Below are positions 34,361 through 43,201 of a DNA stretch of 64,000 bases, piece by piece. Within the stretch, counting starts at the first letter, position 1; the number at the start of each line of letters is the position of its first letter. This DNA is from Hirschia maritima DSM 19733. Its GTDB lineage: Bacteria > Pseudomonadota > Alphaproteobacteria > Caulobacterales > Hyphomonadaceae. The notes under the pieces are model-generated. The model saw only the letters and a program-made list of their open reading frames with translations. It ran no database searches and was not told where the DNA came from. The DNA is taken from positions 124,001-188,000 of the forward strand of contig NZ_KB899548.1 of the NCBI RefSeq assembly GCF_000378345.1, in the 5' to 3' direction. The position numbers and the translations under genes were made by a program.

Positions 34361-35077
34361 ATGAACGTAATCAAAGGGTCAATAGTCGGGGCTGTATTGC
34401 TCGGTTTAGCGGAACCCACGGCTTTTGCTCAATCTGTTGGAGGCGTTTTTGGTCCTGTCGTAAATGCTGGACATAAATCTGCTCAAATACGGTTAGGTAT
34501 TGATCCCGATAGTGAACAGATGGCGACGCGTGTTCATTATCAACAGTCTCTAAATGATGATATTTTGGTAAGGGCCTCAGTTCAAACCAGAAAAACCAAT
34601 GACAGCGATTTAGATTTGAATTTTGTTGATGCAATTGTTTTTTGGCAATTGCCCAACATTGCCGCGCATTGGCAAACGGGAGTTCGCTTTGATGCAAGAG
34701 CGCGTTCAGATAGTCGGCCAAATGCCTTTAATGCACACTGGATGAATCAGTTTGCTCTTTCTGATGATTTAAGTCTGCGAGCAATAGTTATGACTTCCAA
34801 AGATGTTGGAGCAGGTGCGCGTGATGGCATATTTGTACAAACGCGAACCAGCTTGACATATAAACTACCTAATTCAATTGGTATTGGTGCCGAGTTTCAT
34901 AACGGTTATGGATCGAGTGAAAATTTTGGTAGTTTCAACGATCAAAACCATCAATTCGGCATTTTCGCGAATATTCCATTCGAAGAAAAGTGGAGTGTCT
35001 ATACAGGAATACTGACGGGTGTTTCGGATGCTGCGCCGGATACGAACTTAAAGCTCTGGTTCTCACGAAAATTTTAG
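34361..35077 (+). CDS. Predicted outer-membrane beta-barrel protein
   Basis: A 238-residue protein with a cleavable signal peptide (AFAQ at about 21-24) and alternating beta-strand-like sequence throughout, ending in WFSRKF with a terminal Phe, the signal recognised by the BAM complex. Family not recognised. I start at the ATG at 34361, which has GGAAG upstream, rather than the TTG at 34349. It precedes the carbonic anhydrase gene by 76 bases on the same strand. Confidence 0.7.
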   Translation: MNVIKGSIVGAVLLGLAEPTAFAQSVGGVFGPVVNAGHKSAQIRLGIDPDSEQMATRVHYQQSLNDDILVRASVQTRKTNDSDLDLNFVDAIVFWQLPNIAAHWQTGVRFDARARSDSRPNAFNAHWMNQFALSDDLSLRAIVMTSKDVGAGARDGIFVQTRTSLTYKLPNSIGIGAEFHNGYGSSENFGSFNDQNHQFGIFANIPFEEKWSVYTGILTGVSDAAPDTNLKLWFSRKF

Positions 35078-35153
35078 TTTTGATCTGTTGTCAGATAAAC
35101 ATCGTACAAGGTAAATACTTGATTCATCAAGTTGGTTTTGTGGGAGAGAGAAT

Positions 35154-36011
35154 ATGAAAAACATATTATTTGTATCGGTATTAGCTGCTGGTTTGGCTGC
35201 TGGTTGTCAAAATGATAACCAGGCCACAGACAATGATCAGACAAAAGACGTTGTTAAGTCCGAAGCAGAAGCCGTGGAAGAAGTGGCAGCTTCTGAAGAG
35301 CTTTGTGTTGGGGCAGGACCTCAGACACCGCGCGATATTTCTTCTCTTACTGGTTTGAACACGGTTACTTTTTCGAAGGCTCCATCTGCGTCTGAAATGA
35401 ACTTGTGTAATATTCACACTCACACAAATGCCGAACACAAAGGTCCGGGCTTTAGTGTTTTTGTCGACGCGTCCGATCACGGTGGTTACGCATGTAATGG
35501 CACAGCAGATTTAACGGAAGCAGAACTATCTCCATCTGAAGGCGCGTTTAAAGGCGTTAAATCTGGTCAGACAATTGAAGTGCATTGGGTTCACACTAGT
35601 TGTGATGCAACGCCTGGTGAGGGCCTAGGTGCATGTGTTCCAGAAGGTTGTACTGATCCAGTATTACGTGTGGAAGCTCAAACATTCCTCGTGGTAAATG
35701 ATGAGAACGCACTAAATTTCATGGACATGACCTATAGTGGAAATGTTGTAGATGGATTGCACCAAGCCAAGTCTATCCCATCTGACACTGGTACTCCTGT
35801 GAATTTCTTGGGGTCAACAACTGGCCCAAGCTATACACAAGCTAAGTGTTCTCCAGCACAAGTAACCTGGAATGTTCGCCCTGAGTGTGCGAAATTGGAC
35901 ATCAATTCACTGCATGCATGGGCAGAGAGTGGAAATGTCTTCAATGAGACAAAGTCACACGGTGTTCGTCAATTGGTGACTGCACCAGAGCTTCTTTCTC
36001 AAATCGAGTAA
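35154..36011 (+). CDS. Delta-class carbonic anhydrase, exported lipoprotein
   Basis: Interconverts CO2 and bicarbonate; delta-class enzymes are zinc enzymes first known from marine diatoms, with homologues in some marine bacteria. The 285-residue product has a lipobox LAAGC (Cys18) and an acidic linker. The domain follows with MNLCNIHTHTNAEHKG, GQTIEVHWVHTSC (putative His zinc ligands), DPVLRVEAQTFLVVND and NVFNETKSHGVRQLV, which match what I know of the family, plus many cysteines suited to disulfides. It would act in the periplasm. Terminator follows. Confidence 0.75.
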   Translation: MKNILFVSVLAAGLAAGCQNDNQATDNDQTKDVVKSEAEAVEEVAASEELCVGAGPQTPRDISSLTGLNTVTFSKAPSASEMNLCNIHTHTNAEHKGPGFSVFVDASDHGGYACNGTADLTEAELSPSEGAFKGVKSGQTIEVHWVHTSCDATPGEGLGACVPEGCTDPVLRVEAQTFLVVNDENALNFMDMTYSGNVVDGLHQAKSIPSDTGTPVNFLGSTTGPSYTQAKCSPAQVTWNVRPECAKLDINSLHAWAESGNVFNETKSHGVRQLVTAPELLSQIE

Positions 36012-36028
36012 TGTCATAGAACTGATTG

Positions 36029-36062
36029 ATGCGGGGCGCAGATTGAGCTCCGCATTTCTTTA
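36029..36062 (+). terminator. Terminator after the carbonic anhydrase gene
   Basis: ATGCGGGGC (36029-36037) pairs with GCTCCGCAT (36047-36055) with one G-T pair, followed by TTCTTTAT. It starts 18 bases after the stop codon. Confidence 0.78.
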
Positions 36063-36154
36063 TCAGTTGCACTGTATGATCCTTTGCTTGAGCAAATGCA
36101 TGTTATTTGCTATGGGCATTCCTCTTGAAAATTCAGTTACTATTGGAGTTGCTC

Positions 36155-37591
36155 ATGTCGGAGCGTCGCGAGACGGGCCGCAAGCCCAAAAAAGATAAAA
36201 CGTCCCCAAAAGCGTCACAGACCCAGGATTGGTCTAAAGGGGAGCGCATTGCCAAATGGCTTGCGTCGGCAGGTGTTTGCTCTCGTCGCGAAGCAGAACG
36301 AATGATTGAAGACGGTCTTGTCTCGGTCAATGGTGAAGTGCTAAAGAGCGCTGCGTTTAAGGTGACAGGCGGCGAAAAGATTACTGTTGAAGGGCGTCGT
36401 GTCGGCGGACCAGAAAAAACTAGGCTCTGGAAATTTCACAAGCCAAAAGGTTTGGTGACGACGAATTCGGACCCTGAAGGCCGTCCGACAGTATTTGAGC
36501 ATCTACCTAAAAAACTTCCGCGTGTTATGACAATAGGGCGTTTGGACCTTAATACAGAAGGTCTATTGCTTCTAACAAATGATGGTGAATTAGCGCGTAC
36601 ACTCGAGCTGCCAACAACAGGCTTAAAGCGTTGCTATCGTGCACGTGCGTTTGGAAAAATTACACAAGCTGAATTGGACCGTCTGCAAGAAGGTGTAATG
36701 TTTGAAGGAATTGTCTATCGTTCAATCATTGCAACACTGGATAAGACGACGGGCGATAATAACTGGATCGATATGATCCTGACTGAAGGCAAGAAACGGG
36801 AAGCGCGTCGCGCTCTTGAAAGTGTCGGCCTGATCGTAAACCGATTAATTCGTGTTTCTTACGGACCGTTTGAATTGGGTGAGTTACCTGAAGGCGGCGT
36901 AGCTGAAATTCCTGCAGGCGAATTGTTGGCTGAGTTTGGCGATAGTATTTCAAGGAAGCGCCGTCCAGACCCATCCAGTTTACCGCAATCCTATGAGTTT
37001 GTTGACAATCGTCGCAAACCCAAAGGTCGTAATGACAGCGATGAAGACAAGTCTGCTGCCAAGAAAGCGACTGGTAAGTTGAAACCATTGCGTGGTGAAA
37101 AAAATTCAAACAAACGCGTTACTAAAGAACCTGAAAATCGGAACTTTAAACGAAATTCACCCCATAGATATGCTGCATTGAGAGAGGGGGCAGAGGAGCG
37201 CGATTTCAGTAAACCAGCATCCCCAGGTGAAGCTAAAGTACCTAGCAGCATGGCAAAGAAGGGGCGAAAACCTTCAGCTAATGAGATGGATTCAATTTGG
37301 GTTCGAAATGCGGATGGAACCAAAAAGGAATTGCCTCAGCGCGCTAAAACCGCTGGGTCTAGGCGTGATCGAGCGCGTGCCAAAGGGAATAAAGTTCATC
37401 CAACTAAGGAGCAGGTTGAAGCACCGGTAATCAAGACCGAACGAACGGAACGGGATGATGGCGGTCTGCCGTGGAGAGAAAGATCTGCATCCAAACGTAA
37501 ATCATCTAAACCTCAAGGGGTGAAGCCAGCACGACGGGGTGGATCGAGCTCCAAAACGGATAGAGCAAACAAACCGCGTGGTCGACGTTAA
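36155..37591 (+). CDS. rluB: 23S rRNA pseudouridine synthase RluB-type with long basic tail
   Basis: RsuA/RluB family enzyme. S4 RNA-binding domain at about 32-90 (ERIAKWLASAGVCSRREAERMI). The catalytic domain has GRLDLNTEGLLLLTNDG with the nucleophilic Asp and KRCYRARAFGKI. About 220 C-terminal residues are low-complexity and rich in Lys, Arg and Ser, a probable disordered RNA-binding tail; the enzyme core is about 260 residues, so the total of 478 is long even for alphaproteobacterial forms. The ATG at 36155 has TTGGAG upstream; the frame extends to 36107. Confidence 0.92.
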   Translation: MSERRETGRKPKKDKTSPKASQTQDWSKGERIAKWLASAGVCSRREAERMIEDGLVSVNGEVLKSAAFKVTGGEKITVEGRRVGGPEKTRLWKFHKPKGLVTTNSDPEGRPTVFEHLPKKLPRVMTIGRLDLNTEGLLLLTNDGELARTLELPTTGLKRCYRARAFGKITQAELDRLQEGVMFEGIVYRSIIATLDKTTGDNNWIDMILTEGKKREARRALESVGLIVNRLIRVSYGPFELGELPEGGVAEIPAGELLAEFGDSISRKRRPDPSSLPQSYEFVDNRRKPKGRNDSDEDKSAAKKATGKLKPLRGEKNSNKRVTKEPENRNFKRNSPHRYAALREGAEERDFSKPASPGEAKVPSSMAKKGRKPSANEMDSIWVRNADGTKKELPQRAKTAGSRRDRARAKGNKVHPTKEQVEAPVIKTERTERDDGGLPWRERSASKRKSSKPQGVKPARRGGSSSKTDRANKPRGRR

Positions 37592-37597
37592 ATAAAA

Positions 37598-37621
37598 AAG
37601 GCTCTGGAGATCCAGAGCCTT
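37598..37621. terminator. Bidirectional terminator between rluB and the 37.6 kb gene
   Basis: A perfect 10-bp stem, AAGGCTCTGG (37598-37607) with CCAGAGCCTT (37612-37621), loop AGAT. The minus strand continues into a T-run (complement of 37594-37599). Serves the convergent genes on both sides. Confidence 0.85.
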
Positions 37622-37646
37622 ACATTTGTACGGGATGTCAGAGAAA

Positions 37647-37970
37647 TTATTCTGTTACATTTACGATCGTTGCAGTACCTTTTGCACCGTCATTGCGAGT
37701 GTAACCTGTAGAGCTTCCTGCGGTTTTGACGATTTCATCAAATGTTACGCAAGCATTGTCTACTAGCTCGTCGCCACACAATGTCTTAGATGCTTCATCC
37801 CAAGTGTAAGAACCTGTTTTGTCTCCAGCTGTGACAGAACCATCTTCTTTGTTCAATGTTAGAGTAACTTTGTCTTCGCCTTCAGTGGCAAATTCGATTG
37901 TCATGCTTGCTGCAAAAGCTGGTGCTGACATAAAAGTTGCTACTGCCGTCGCCATAATGAATTTTTTCAT
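37647..37970 (-). CDS. Small secreted protein of unknown function
   Basis: A 107-residue exported protein with a clear signal peptide (SAPAFAAS). The mature part is short and beta-rich with two cysteines (LCGDELVDNACVTF) that could form one disulfide. No family recognised. GGGAGG lies before the ATG. Its upstream region is unusually rich in symmetric elements: a 17-base hairpin, a 28-base inverted repeat and four GTTAAC sites. Confidence 0.8.
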   Translation of the reverse strand: MKKFIMATAVATFMSAPAFAASMTIEFATEGEDKVTLTLNKEDGSVTAGDKTGSYTWDEASKTLCGDELVDNACVTFDEIVKTAGSSTGYTRNDGAKGTATIVNVTE

Positions 37971-37988
37971 GATTTCCTCCCAATAGTT

Positions 37989-38005
37989 CCATCTTTTATA
38001 GATGG
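37989..38005. repeat. Hairpin in the leader of the small secreted protein gene
   Basis: CCATCT (37989-37994), loop TTTAT, AGATGG (38000-38005), lying 19 bases before the ATG. On the minus strand it would form a small leader hairpin just upstream of the ribosome-binding site. Confidence 0.5.
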
Positions 38006-38012
38006 TAAATGA

Positions 38013-38040
38013 ATAGAGACAGTCATATGACTGCCTCTAT
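38013..38040. repeat. 28-bp inverted repeat between purD and the small secreted protein gene
   Basis: ATAGAG-A-CAGTCAT followed by ATGACTG-C-CTCTAT, a 28-bp palindrome with one mismatched pair and no loop. It can serve as the purD terminator, but the T-tract is weak. It can also be a dimer operator for the gene starting at 37970. Confidence 0.6.
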
Positions 38041-38046
38041 AGGAAG

Positions 38047-38103
38047 GTTAACGACATTACCTTAGCGTTAACTCAATATGTCTTTTTGTTAACTTTTGTT
38101 AAC
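38047..38103. promoter_or_regulatory. Four phased GTTAAC motifs
   Basis: Exact GTTAAC occurs at 38047, 38067, 38088 and 38098; spacings of 20, 21 and 10 bases are close to two, two and one helical turns. The last overlaps the purD stop codon. The cluster is 77-133 bases upstream of the small secreted protein ATG. TTAA pairs recall CtrA sites, but CtrA prefers TTAA-N7-TTAA and the closest pair here is N6. Confidence 0.5.
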
Positions 38104-39382
38104 CTCGGCCTTTTGCTCGCCAACCAATATCTGTTCGGTTGAAGCCCTCAGGCCAATCGATTTCATTTACAGCTTTATAAGCATTATCGATTGCATGAGT
38201 AACAGTATCTGCAAGAGCTGTAACACCCAAAACTCGTCCGCCGCTGGCGATTATTTCGCCATTTTTCTCGCTGGTTCCAGCGTGGAAAACCACAACACCA
38301 TCACTGGATGCTTCAGCTTCTTTGAAGCCTTTAATGACTGATCCTTTTTCATAAGACCCAGGATAGCCTTCAGTCGCCATCACAACACAAACTGCAGCAT
38401 CCTCAAAGCGTTCTGGGCGCTTGCAGTCAGCGAGGTCAAAACCAGTGGCACACGCTAGCATAAGGGGCAAAATTTCACCTTTCATGCGGGCCATAATGAC
38501 TTGGCATTCAGGGTCACCAAAGCGACAATTGTATTCAACAACTCGCGGATTACCTTCGGGACCAATCATCAAACCTACGTAGAGGACGCCTGTATATGGC
38601 ATTCCCATATCCCGCATTCCCTTGATCGTGGGATTAACGATCTCATCCATGACGCGTTCTTGCATCGCTTCGTCAAGGATTGGAGCGGGTGAGTAGGCTC
38701 CCATGCCTCCAGTGTTTGGACCTGTATCTCCGTCACCGACGCGTTTATGATCCTGTGCACCGGCTAATGGTACAGCAGTGTTTCCGTCTGTCATAACGAA
38801 GAAAGATGCTTCTTCGCCTTGCATGAATTCTTCGATGACGAGTTCTGCAGATGCATCGCCAAATTGTCCACCGAGCATTTCATCGACGGAGGTTTCAGCT
38901 TCCTCGCGGGTTTCAGCGATGACAACACCTTTACCTGCAGCAAGGCCATCCGCCTTGAGGACGTATGGGGCAGAGAACTTGTCCAAGAATGCTTTTGCTT
39001 CGTCGGCGTTCGTGAAACGACCGTATTCAGCAGTCGGTACATTGCAGGCTTTCATCAGGTCTTTAGAAAAACCTTTAGAGCTTTCTAATTGCGCCGCAGC
39101 TTGAGAGGGGCCAAACACAGGGATATCGGCCAATCTCAATTTGTCTGCCAATCCCATCGCGAGAGGTGCTTCAGGGCCAACGATTACAAGGTGGGGGCGT
39201 TCATCCTTTGCGAGACGAAGTTGTCCTTCAATGTCTTCCGCTTTTATAGGAATGCATCGAGCAACATTGGCCATTCCAGGGTTTCCTGGGGCACAAACGA
39301 TTGATGTGACTTTGGGACTTTGAGAAAGTCTCCAAGCTAGCGCATGTTCGCGGCCGCCGCCGCCGACGATAAGTATTTTCAT
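38099..39382 (-). CDS. purD: Phosphoribosylamine-glycine ligase
   Basis: GAR synthetase, second step of de novo purine synthesis. A 427-residue ATP-grasp enzyme: N-terminal MKILIVGGGGREHALAWRL, the signature TGPNTGGMGAYSPAP, and NCRFGDPECQVIM. It stands alone; divergent from the 39.5 kb gene and back to back with xseA's block. Confidence 0.98.
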   Translation of the reverse strand: MKILIVGGGGREHALAWRLSQSPKVTSIVCAPGNPGMANVARCIPIKAEDIEGQLRLAKDERPHLVIVGPEAPLAMGLADKLRLADIPVFGPSQAAAQLESSKGFSKDLMKACNVPTAEYGRFTNADEAKAFLDKFSAPYVLKADGLAAGKGVVIAETREEAETSVDEMLGGQFGDASAELVIEEFMQGEEASFFVMTDGNTAVPLAGAQDHKRVGDGDTGPNTGGMGAYSPAPILDEAMQERVMDEIVNPTIKGMRDMGMPYTGVLYVGLMIGPEGNPRVVEYNCRFGDPECQVIMARMKGEILPLMLACATGFDLADCKRPERFEDAAVCVVMATEGYPGSYEKGSVIKGFKEAEASSDGVVVFHAGTSEKNGEIIASGGRVLGVTALADTVTHAIDNAYKAVNEIDWPEGFNRTDIGWRAKGRG

Positions 39383-39505
39383 GGGAAAAATTCATTGGCG
39401 CTTGGCCGCCCAACCGTCAAGAGAAGATTTACCAAAAATTCGAAGACAAGCTGGATATGTTCGAAAATACTTTGAGTTTTGAACAAGTGTCTAACTTTGT
39501 TGGAG

Positions 39506-40027
39506 ATGTCGATTTCCAGCCCACGCAATATGTGGTTTAATACCAAAATCAAAAAGATAATGAAAATCGGCTTGATGGGGGAAATTGTGGCGGAAAATAA
39601 TTCAGATAATCATGTATCAGGAAAAGGTGTGTCTGGCCTTTGGTCGGGGAAATACTGGTACAGTAAATCTTGTATGCAAATCCCTTCGACTGTTGCGTTT
39701 TCTGCTCATTTCTTGGAAGAGCAGGAAGTGGTCTCAGGGATAACCCTTGAACCAAATACTTTTGTTCTGTCTGAATTTGCAGAATTAGCTGGCGACATTG
39801 ATGGGAAACGAAAGGGCGATCAAATCGCCTTTGATAAGCATTTCAATGAAATTCCTGGGTTATCAGATTATGAAGTTTGTTACTCAGGCGTTATTGAAGA
39901 GAACGACACGAGAATTACTGGAACATGGAATGTAACAACCGAATCCATATTGTTGGATGGTGGTTTTGAATTGGCTCGTGTGTCTACCGCATTAAAATTA
40001 CAAAAAAATACGTCTATTGAGCTGTGA
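39506..40027 (+). CDS. Hypothetical protein
   Basis: Not recognised. About 173 residues, no signal peptide or membrane helix. The C-terminal 130 residues look beta-rich with a repeated Gly-Thr/Trp pattern (GVSGLWSGKYWYS, ITGTWNVTT), reminiscent of a small lipocalin-like barrel, which is only an impression. The start is unclear: TTG 39479, ATG 39506, 39560 and 39575 are all in frame and none has a well-placed ribosome-binding site. It is 53 bases upstream of xseA. Confidence 0.55.
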   Translation: MSISSPRNMWFNTKIKKIMKIGLMGEIVAENNSDNHVSGKGVSGLWSGKYWYSKSCMQIPSTVAFSAHFLEEQEVVSGITLEPNTFVLSEFAELAGDIDGKRKGDQIAFDKHFNEIPGLSDYEVCYSGVIEENDTRITGTWNVTTESILLDGGFELARVSTALKLQKNTSIEL

Positions 40028-40080
40028 ATTGAACAATTCAAGGTTTGACCCCTAGGCAGGCTTTCTTTATCTAGTTCTGT

Positions 40081-41766
40081 ATGGCTGACCTATTCGATCC
40101 GCAAAGAAATTCTGCAAACCCGACATCAGAAAATTCTGATAACAATGCGGGAGGTTCAAACTCTCCTGAATTATCAGTATCTGAACTATCCAACCGTTTG
40201 AAACGCACTGTTGAAGATGCATATTCTTTCGTGCGCGTCAGAGGTGAAATGGGGCGTGTCACTCTAGCAAAATCAGGTCATCTTTATGTTGATCTGAAGG
40301 ATGACAAAGCAGTTCTAAACACAATCATGTGGAAAGGGCAGGTTTCAAAACTTCCTTTCAAACCTGAAGAAGGTTTAGAAGTCATCGCGGAAGGGCGTTT
40401 GTCTACATACCCCGGCCGGTCAAACTATCAGATGATTGCTGAATCTATGCGTCCCGCCGGAGTTGGTGCGCTGATGCAATTGTTAGAAGAGCGCAAGAAA
40501 AAGCTGGCGGCAGAAGGTTTGTTCAATCCTGAACACAAAAAAGATCTTCCCTTTATCCCAGAGACTATCGGGGTTGTTACCAGTCCAACTGGTGCTGTGA
40601 TACGCGATATTTTACATCGGGTTAAAGAGCGGTTTCCAACTCATGTGGTGATTTGGCCGGCGCTAGTGCAAGGAGAGTATGCTGCAGAACAAGTGGCCGG
40701 TGGAGTTCGTGGTTTCAATGCAATTAGCCCGAACTCAAGAAAATATAAGCGTCCAGATTTGATTATTGTTGCGCGTGGAGGTGGATCTGTTGAAGACCTT
40801 TGGCCTTTCAACGACGAAGCTATCGTGCGGGCTGTATTTGAAAGTGAGATTCCTGTTATCTCAGCGGTGGGACATGAAACTGATACGACGCTAATAGACT
40901 TTGTTTCTGATAGGCGTGCACCAACACCCACAGGTGCAGCAGAAATTGCTCTTCCTGTACGCGCAGAACTCATAGCGACAAATGATGCTTTGGGCGCGCG
41001 AAATCTACGCGCCTTACAAAGAGGTTTGGAAGGTAATCGGGTTGAATTAAAGGCTGTTGCTGCGCGTCTGCCGCGTGCGGATAGTTTGGTTCAAAACGCG
41101 AGGCAACGTCTGGATTTTGCAGGTGAGAAACTTGGATTTGCTTTGAAAGATGTAGCAGCGCGATTGCGTAGCCGTTTTCAAAAAGCCGCTGGTGGATTGC
41201 AACCCATAGCACTGCAACGCGAACTATTGAGAAGACAAACAGCAGTCGAGACGCTTGGCTCTCGTGCTAAGTTTGCGCTTCGTCGAGATGTTAGTGATCG
41301 ATCACAGAGACTTCACGGCGTATATGGACGTTTTCTAGCGCGTGACCCCAGAAATACTCTGGGGCGACGTCAGATACTTATTGAAAATGCATTCAACAGG
41401 GCCACTGTTGCGGTTGAACGTGTTATTCGCAAAAAGCATGACAATCTTGAATCAATAAATCGTCTTCTGTCGTCCGTTTCCCATGAAAATGTATTGGCGC
41501 GTGGATTTGTTTTGGTTCAGCGCATGAATGGAGAATTGGTGCGGCATGCATCAGATGTGACATCCGCTGAAAGATTGAGGCTCCAATTTATCGATGATGA
41601 AGTGAGGGTCACTAGTGATACTAAAGCACCAGCTGAAGTGCCTCGTATTGTAGGCCGCGACGCAGAACCACAACAACCAGTAAAATTGGGAGGAATTACG
41701 AGCGCCCCTCCCAAAAAGGTAATTAAGCCGCCGCCTTCAGATGGTGGGCAGGGTGATTTGTTCTAA
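40081..41766 (+). CDS. xseA: Exodeoxyribonuclease VII large subunit
   Basis: Nuclease subunit that degrades single-stranded DNA, working with XseB. At 561 residues it is longer than the roughly 450 of E. coli because of a C-terminal extension (PPKKVIKPPPSDGGQGDLF). OB-fold at about 27-130 (SVSELSNRLKRTVEDAYSFVRVRGEM) and the catalytic block GVVTSPTGAVIRDI ... IVARGGGSVEDLWPFND ... SAVGHETDTTLIDFVSDRRAPTP. DUF2093 follows, as is common in alphaproteobacteria. Confidence 0.96.
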   Translation: MADLFDPQRNSANPTSENSDNNAGGSNSPELSVSELSNRLKRTVEDAYSFVRVRGEMGRVTLAKSGHLYVDLKDDKAVLNTIMWKGQVSKLPFKPEEGLEVIAEGRLSTYPGRSNYQMIAESMRPAGVGALMQLLEERKKKLAAEGLFNPEHKKDLPFIPETIGVVTSPTGAVIRDILHRVKERFPTHVVIWPALVQGEYAAEQVAGGVRGFNAISPNSRKYKRPDLIIVARGGGSVEDLWPFNDEAIVRAVFESEIPVISAVGHETDTTLIDFVSDRRAPTPTGAAEIALPVRAELIATNDALGARNLRALQRGLEGNRVELKAVAARLPRADSLVQNARQRLDFAGEKLGFALKDVAARLRSRFQKAAGGLQPIALQRELLRRQTAVETLGSRAKFALRRDVSDRSQRLHGVYGRFLARDPRNTLGRRQILIENAFNRATVAVERVIRKKHDNLESINRLLSSVSHENVLARGFVLVQRMNGELVRHASDVTSAERLRLQFIDDEVRVTSDTKAPAEVPRIVGRDAEPQQPVKLGGITSAPPKKVIKPPPSDGGQGDLF

Positions 41767-41850
41767 TAAGCTATTGTGTCTTGGCATTGCCTTGTTTTAC
41801 ACAATAAAAAATGAATGCCTCGCGATGAAAGAGGTTTGTAAGGAAGTATT

Positions 41851-42063
41851 ATGTTGTCTTCAGGATTGCCGGGCGAAGCGAAAATCAAATATCTCGATGC
41901 TGATTTTGAAATAATCAAAATGGGTCAGTTTGTTATTTGTGCGGTAACGAATGAAAAAATTGAGATTGAAGACCTGAAATACTGGAGTGTGGACTTGCAA
42001 GAGCCATATGTGGACGCTGAAGCGGCAGTGAAGCGTTGGAAAGAAAAACACCCAACCTCTTAG
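41851..42063 (+). CDS. DUF2093 small protein
   Basis: A 70-residue protein matching DUF2093: GEAKIKYLDADFEIIKMGQFV, CAVTNEKIEIEDLKYWSVDLQEPY. Function unknown. Placed directly after xseA, its usual genomic position. AAGGAAG precedes the ATG. Confidence 0.88.
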   Translation: MLSSGLPGEAKIKYLDADFEIIKMGQFVICAVTNEKIEIEDLKYWSVDLQEPYVDAEAAVKRWKEKHPTS

Positions 42064-42145
42064 CGCCTCGCCTTAATTTTGAATTCATCGCTGTGCAATA
42101 TGAAGGTTGTAAACGCCTCAACTATTGTATCTGCGAGATGACATT

Positions 42146-43192
42146 GTGACGAATTTCAAAAAGTTTTCTTTACTATCCAATGTGGCTTGTTTGGCCGCTT
42201 TGATTGCTTGCGCCCCAGTGTCTGACGCTGATGAACAGATTTTAATTGATGATGTGAAGACGGTCGACGAACCTGCTGAAGTGATTGAAGCACAACCTGT
42301 TCAGCCAATTGTTGAACAAGTCGATGTTGTAATAGTGGAAGAAGACATTCCGACACATGTAGCGCCTGAGCCTAAATGTTCAAAAGAAGCCCAGCAGGGA
42401 GGCTTAATCATCTGCCAACTACCTGTAGGAACAGAAGTATCTTTAGAGGGAGTAAAAGTTGCTATTGTTGGTGAAGCTGGAATTGCTACAATTGGTTTAA
42501 AGCAACAACAATCGACACCTGCGATCATCACATGGGACGATGGTATTGGTAAGAAGGGAACGATCGAAGTTCCCGTGCTTCCGCGCAAGGATGAATATCG
42601 CGAAATCCAAGGTTTTAATTGCGATAAGGTTGATGCACGAACGCCAGAACAAAAAAAACATGCTGGTGAATCTTGGGTAAAAAAGGTGGAAGCCTTCGCT
42701 AATTTGAACTCTCCAAAGTCTTCGATAATTGCCTTTTCTAAGCCGTCTGATGGGCCTTATTCCAGCCCGTTTGGTCCAACACGCAAATATATCGGTGTAT
42801 CCAAGGTTACTGGTAAACCGTGTGAGTCAATGAGCGTTCATCGCGGTTTGGATATGGCTGTACCTGTGGGAACTGAGTTGCTTGCACCAATGGCAGGAAC
42901 GGTGACTTTAGCTGACCCCGATTTATATTATGAAGGTGGTGCGATCTTTTTGGATCATGGATATGGTTTGGTATCTGTTTTCATGCATTTGTCTGAAGTG
43001 GATGTGAAAGCCGGTCAGATTGTTCAATCGGGTGAAAGATTAGGTGCAACTGGTAATACCGGACGTACCACTGGTCCGCATTTGCATTGGTCCGTCAAAT
43101 GGCAGAACCTTGCACGAGAGGATCGCAAAGGGGATTTCTATATTGATCCTGCAATCGTGCTAGAATTGCCCGAGTGGGAAGCTAGCAAGTAG
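42146..43192 (+). CDS. M23 (LytM-type) endopeptidase lipoprotein
   Basis: Predicted peptidoglycan endopeptidase. Starting at GTG 42146 the 348-residue product has a lipoprotein signal with lipobox LIAC; the longer frame from a TTG at 42125 spoils it. The M23 zinc site is complete: HRGLD (His, Asp), VFMHLSEV and HLHWSVKW. The region between (about 30-190) is acidic then beta-rich and unassigned. It follows xseA/DUF2093 and precedes the DUF1801 gene by nine bases, suggesting an operon. Confidence 0.88.
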   Translation: MTNFKKFSLLSNVACLAALIACAPVSDADEQILIDDVKTVDEPAEVIEAQPVQPIVEQVDVVIVEEDIPTHVAPEPKCSKEAQQGGLIICQLPVGTEVSLEGVKVAIVGEAGIATIGLKQQQSTPAIITWDDGIGKKGTIEVPVLPRKDEYREIQGFNCDKVDARTPEQKKHAGESWVKKVEAFANLNSPKSSIIAFSKPSDGPYSSPFGPTRKYIGVSKVTGKPCESMSVHRGLDMAVPVGTELLAPMAGTVTLADPDLYYEGGAIFLDHGYGLVSVFMHLSEVDVKAGQIVQSGERLGATGNTGRTTGPHLHWSVKWQNLAREDRKGDFYIDPAIVLELPEWEASK

Positions 43193-43201
43193 GAATTTGT
43201 C

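Noticed and set aside
38088-38103. A CtrA full site.
   Set aside because: TTAA-N6-TTAA rather than N7, so I list the array as unassigned instead of calling CtrA.
39228-39413. Minus-strand 61-codon frame at the purD start.
   Set aside because: It overlaps purD in another frame, and purD is complete and well conserved.
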